Shown: positions 6,937 through 8,523 of the stretch, one piece after another
How positions within the stretch are numbered: the stretch's first letter is position 1
How the letters are laid out: each line of letters begins with the position of its first letter
Notes under the pieces: generated by a model
Database searches by the model: none
What the model saw: the letters and a program-made list of their open reading frames with translations, nothing else
What the model was told of the DNA's origin: nothing
Source of the DNA: Armatimonadota bacterium
GTDB lineage: Bacteria > Armatimonadota > Fimbriimonadia > Fimbriimonadales > Fimbriimonadaceae
NCBI GenBank assembly: GCA_003516955.1
Contig: DPBN01000385.1
Span: 1 to 8,523 of the forward strand
DNA: 8,523 bases
Direction of reading: 5' to 3'
Position numbers and translations under genes: made by a program

Positions 6937-7737
6937 TCAGGTCTGGGTGGCGGCTTTCAGCTCCGCGACGAGAGCCGAAAGGGAGGAAGCCCAGTCCGTC
7001 TCTTCCTGACTCCGATGCAGGTGCTCCACCAGCCGGCTGCCGACGATCGCGCCGTCGGCGAACGAACAGATCTCCCGAACGTGGCTCGCCCTCGAGACCC
7101 CGAACCCCACGCAGATCGGGGTGTCGGTCCTCGCCCTCAGTTCCGCCGCGAGGCGCCGCGCCTCCTCGGGAACCTCGTCCCTCGCTCCGGTCACGCCCGT
7201 TCGCGAGACCGCATAGAGGAACCCCGTGCTCCTCGCCGCGATGCGGTCCAGGCGGCTTGAGTCGCTCGTCGGCGCCGCCAGAAGCACGTTCGCCAGGCCC
7301 GCTTCCTCGCTGGCCTCGAACCACTCCTGCATCTCCTCCGGAATCAGGTCGCACACAATGGTCCCGCAGACCCCGGCTTCGGCCGCCCTCGCAGCGAACT
7401 CCCTCGGACCAAGCCGCAGGATCGTGTTCCAGTAGCCCATCAGCACGATCGGCGTCTCCGTGCGGCGACGCGACAGAGTCTCGAGGATCGCGACGGGGGT
7501 CGTCCCTCTCTGCAAGGCCCGGAAGCTGCTCGCCTGAATGGCCGGCCCGTCGGCGATCGGGTCGCTGAACGGCACCCCGACCTCGATCACGTCCGCGCCG
7601 CCTGTTTCGAGCGCTTCGAGCACTGCCGGCAACCGCTCCAGGCTCGGGTCGCCCGCCGTGACGAACGCAACCAAGGCCCCCTCGCCCTTTGACCGCAGGT
7701 CGGCGAACGCCCGTTCCAACCGCTCTCGGCCCGTCAT
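6937..7737 (-). CDS. trpA: Tryptophan synthase alpha chain
   Basis: The alpha subunit cleaves indole-3-glycerol phosphate to indole and glyceraldehyde 3-phosphate and passes indole through a tunnel to TrpB. The 266-residue TIM barrel is full length. AFVTAGDP (24-31) and the catalytic core IEVGVPFSDPIADGP (51-65) are present, with E52 and D63 equivalent to the catalytic Glu49 and Asp60 of the enteric enzyme. Also visible are GVTGAR (181-186) in the mobile loop and GFGVS (211-215) with GAIVGSRLV (229-237) for phosphate binding. The start at 7737 was preferred over the upstream ATG at 7767 because homology begins at MTGRERLERAF and the ATG overlaps the stop of the preceding gene (ATGA), with a G-rich ribosome binding site (GGGGGTGG) just before it. 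The neighbour upstream is an MmgE/PrpD-family gene, not trpB, which is unusual. It ends against the hairpin shared with rpsD. Confidence 0.97.
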   Translation of the reverse strand: MTGRERLERAFADLRSKGEGALVAFVTAGDPSLERLPAVLEALETGGADVIEVGVPFSDPIADGPAIQASSFRALQRGTTPVAILETLSRRRTETPIVLMGYWNTILRLGPREFAARAAEAGVCGTIVCDLIPEEMQEWFEASEEAGLANVLLAAPTSDSSRLDRIAARSTGFLYAVSRTGVTGARDEVPEEARRLAAELRARTDTPICVGFGVSRASHVREICSFADGAIVGSRLVEHLHRSQEETDWASSLSALVAELKAATQT

Positions 7738-8523
7738 GCGCCAGCCACCCCCCGAAGCGCCGCGCACAGCCGCTCGAACGCACCTTCCTCGTCCAAACTC
7801 ATCGTCGCCTCCCGGATTCGCTCGACTCGCTCAGACCCCAGGACCGGCTCGGCCAGCTCGCGGAATTTGGCCGCTACCTGCTCCTCGCTCATCGGGTTCA
7901 AAGCGTGACCGAGCGGCGCGTCCACGCGTTCCACGAACTCTCGGCCGCCGACGAGCCGCACCACCACCCGGTTGGGAATGCCCCGCTTCGGATACAGAGC
8001 GTCCAGCTCGGCGTCCACCCGCACCCGAACCCTCTCCATGACGCCCTGCACCGCCGACCGCCGCCAGGACTCCTCGCGATAGCTCTGCAGCGTCGGCGGT
8101 CCGAGGACGAGCGTCTGCGCCACCAGATACGGCAAGGAGTGGTCCGCCGTCTCCCTGGTCGTCGGCCGCCACTTGCTGGCGTCGCCTCCGATGATCTGCT
8201 CGGCGGCGGAGAACGTTTCCACCAGCACCGCGTCGACGTCGCCCGGATGGAACCTGCCGCCGTGCTGGCGAACGATCCGCTCGCAGGCCTCGATGGCGCT
8301 CTGCGCGTGGTACTCGGCAGGATAACGCTTGATGTACGCATCGTGCACCCGCCTGGCCACGCCGTCGCGAAGCCCCCGAGGCTCGAAGTGCGCCCCGGCC
8401 ACCACCTCGCAGAACCCCATCGGACCCTCGAAGGCCTCCTCAGGGCCGGTCAACCCGGCCTCTGCGGCCTCGCAGGCCTGCACGGCGTTCCGAGCGGCGT
8501 GCGCGAACGCGCACCCTTTCCAC
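7734..8523 (-). CDS. MmgE/PrpD family protein (N-terminal part beyond window edge)
   Basis: The frame is open from the right edge, where the first complete codons read WKGCAFAHAARNA, to a TGA at 7734. This gives 262 residues of a protein that normally has about 450-480. The family includes 2-methylcitrate dehydratase (PrpD), MmgE and cis-aconitate decarboxylases. Conserved segments are LTGPEEAFEG (24-33 of this fragment), KRYPAEYHAQSAIEA (65-79), RPTTRETADHSLPYLVA (119-135) and PLGHALNPMSEEQVAAKF (203-220). These match the PrpD/MmgE branch well. Exact substrate specificity cannot be assigned by motifs, as many family members have no known substrate. A GTG at 8483 is a possible start only in a formal sense, because homology continues upstream of it. 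The last four bases overlap trpA, so the two genes are almost certainly co-transcribed and coupled. No other methylcitrate-cycle gene (prpB, prpC) is visible. Confidence 0.88.
   Translation of the reverse strand, partial: WKGCAFAHAARNAVQACEAAEAGLTGPEEAFEGPMGFCEVVAGAHFEPRGLRDGVARRVHDAYIKRYPAEYHAQSAIEACERIVRQHGGRFHPGDVDAVLVETFSAAEQIIGGDASKWRPTTRETADHSLPYLVAQTLVLGPPTLQSYREESWRRSAVQGVMERVRVRVDAELDALYPKRGIPNRVVVRLVGGREFVERVDAPLGHALNPMSEEQVAAKFRELAEPVLGSERVERIREATMSLDEEGAFERLCAALRGVAGA

Noticed and set aside
6860..7783. Alternative minus-strand frame of 307 codons overlapping trpA
   Set aside because: It shares the strand with trpA but is in another frame; trpA has all its catalytic motifs, and this product is low-complexity Arg/Gly-rich.
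1..8523. Mobile element, phage, CRISPR array, tRNA or defence system
   Set aside because: Read on both strands, I saw no transposase, integrase, terminal repeats, repeat-spacer pattern or tRNA-like fold, and all main frames belong to metabolic, ribosomal or transport families.

Overview
The window is a GC-rich stretch (roughly two thirds G+C by eye) of an ordinary bacterial chromosome. It holds six protein genes with little space between them, and no tRNA, rRNA, insertion sequence, phage gene or CRISPR array. The membrane fusion protein at 4400-6088 has a docking-tip motif resembling those that engage outer-membrane exit ducts, which suggests a diderm (Gram-negative-type) host. I cannot name the phylum. 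Ribosomal protein S4 is a cysteine-poor (C-minus) form, and the gene set (5S-type transcarboxylase, GH15, MmgE/PrpD, stand-alone rpsD) fits several poorly cultured, GC-rich lineages.

Layout from left to right. (1) 1-1059, minus strand, cut by the window edge: a biotin-dependent carboxyltransferase very like the 5S subunit of methylmalonyl-CoA carboxyltransferase. (2) 1200-3161, plus strand, divergent from (1) across 140 bp: a GH15 glucoamylase-type hydrolase without a signal peptide. (3) 3168-4403 and 4400-6088, minus strand: an FtsX/MacB-type permease and, upstream of it in the same operon with an ATGA overlap, a long-hairpin membrane fusion protein. No ABC ATPase is present. (4) 6264-6872, plus strand: rpsD as a stand-alone gene, with a perfect TATAAT box and a hairpin in its leader. 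(5) 6894-6925: a strong GC hairpin between convergent genes. (6) 6937-7737, minus strand: trpA, overlapped by four bases (ATGA) by the end of an MmgE/PrpD-family gene (7734-8523) that runs off the right edge.

Functionally the window is mosaic. The two edge genes both touch propionate/methylmalonyl chemistry by family: a transcarboxylase subunit, and a 2-methylcitrate-dehydratase-type fold. They are about 6.7 kb apart and not in one operon. The fusion protein and permease should work together as a MacAB-like envelope exporter, or a related mechanotransmission device, powered by an ATPase encoded elsewhere. rpsD and trpA are housekeeping genes in non-classical contexts. I did not find a clear new multi-gene system. 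The points most worth following up are the exporter pair without an ATPase, the trpA-MmgE/PrpD coupling, and the rpsD leader.
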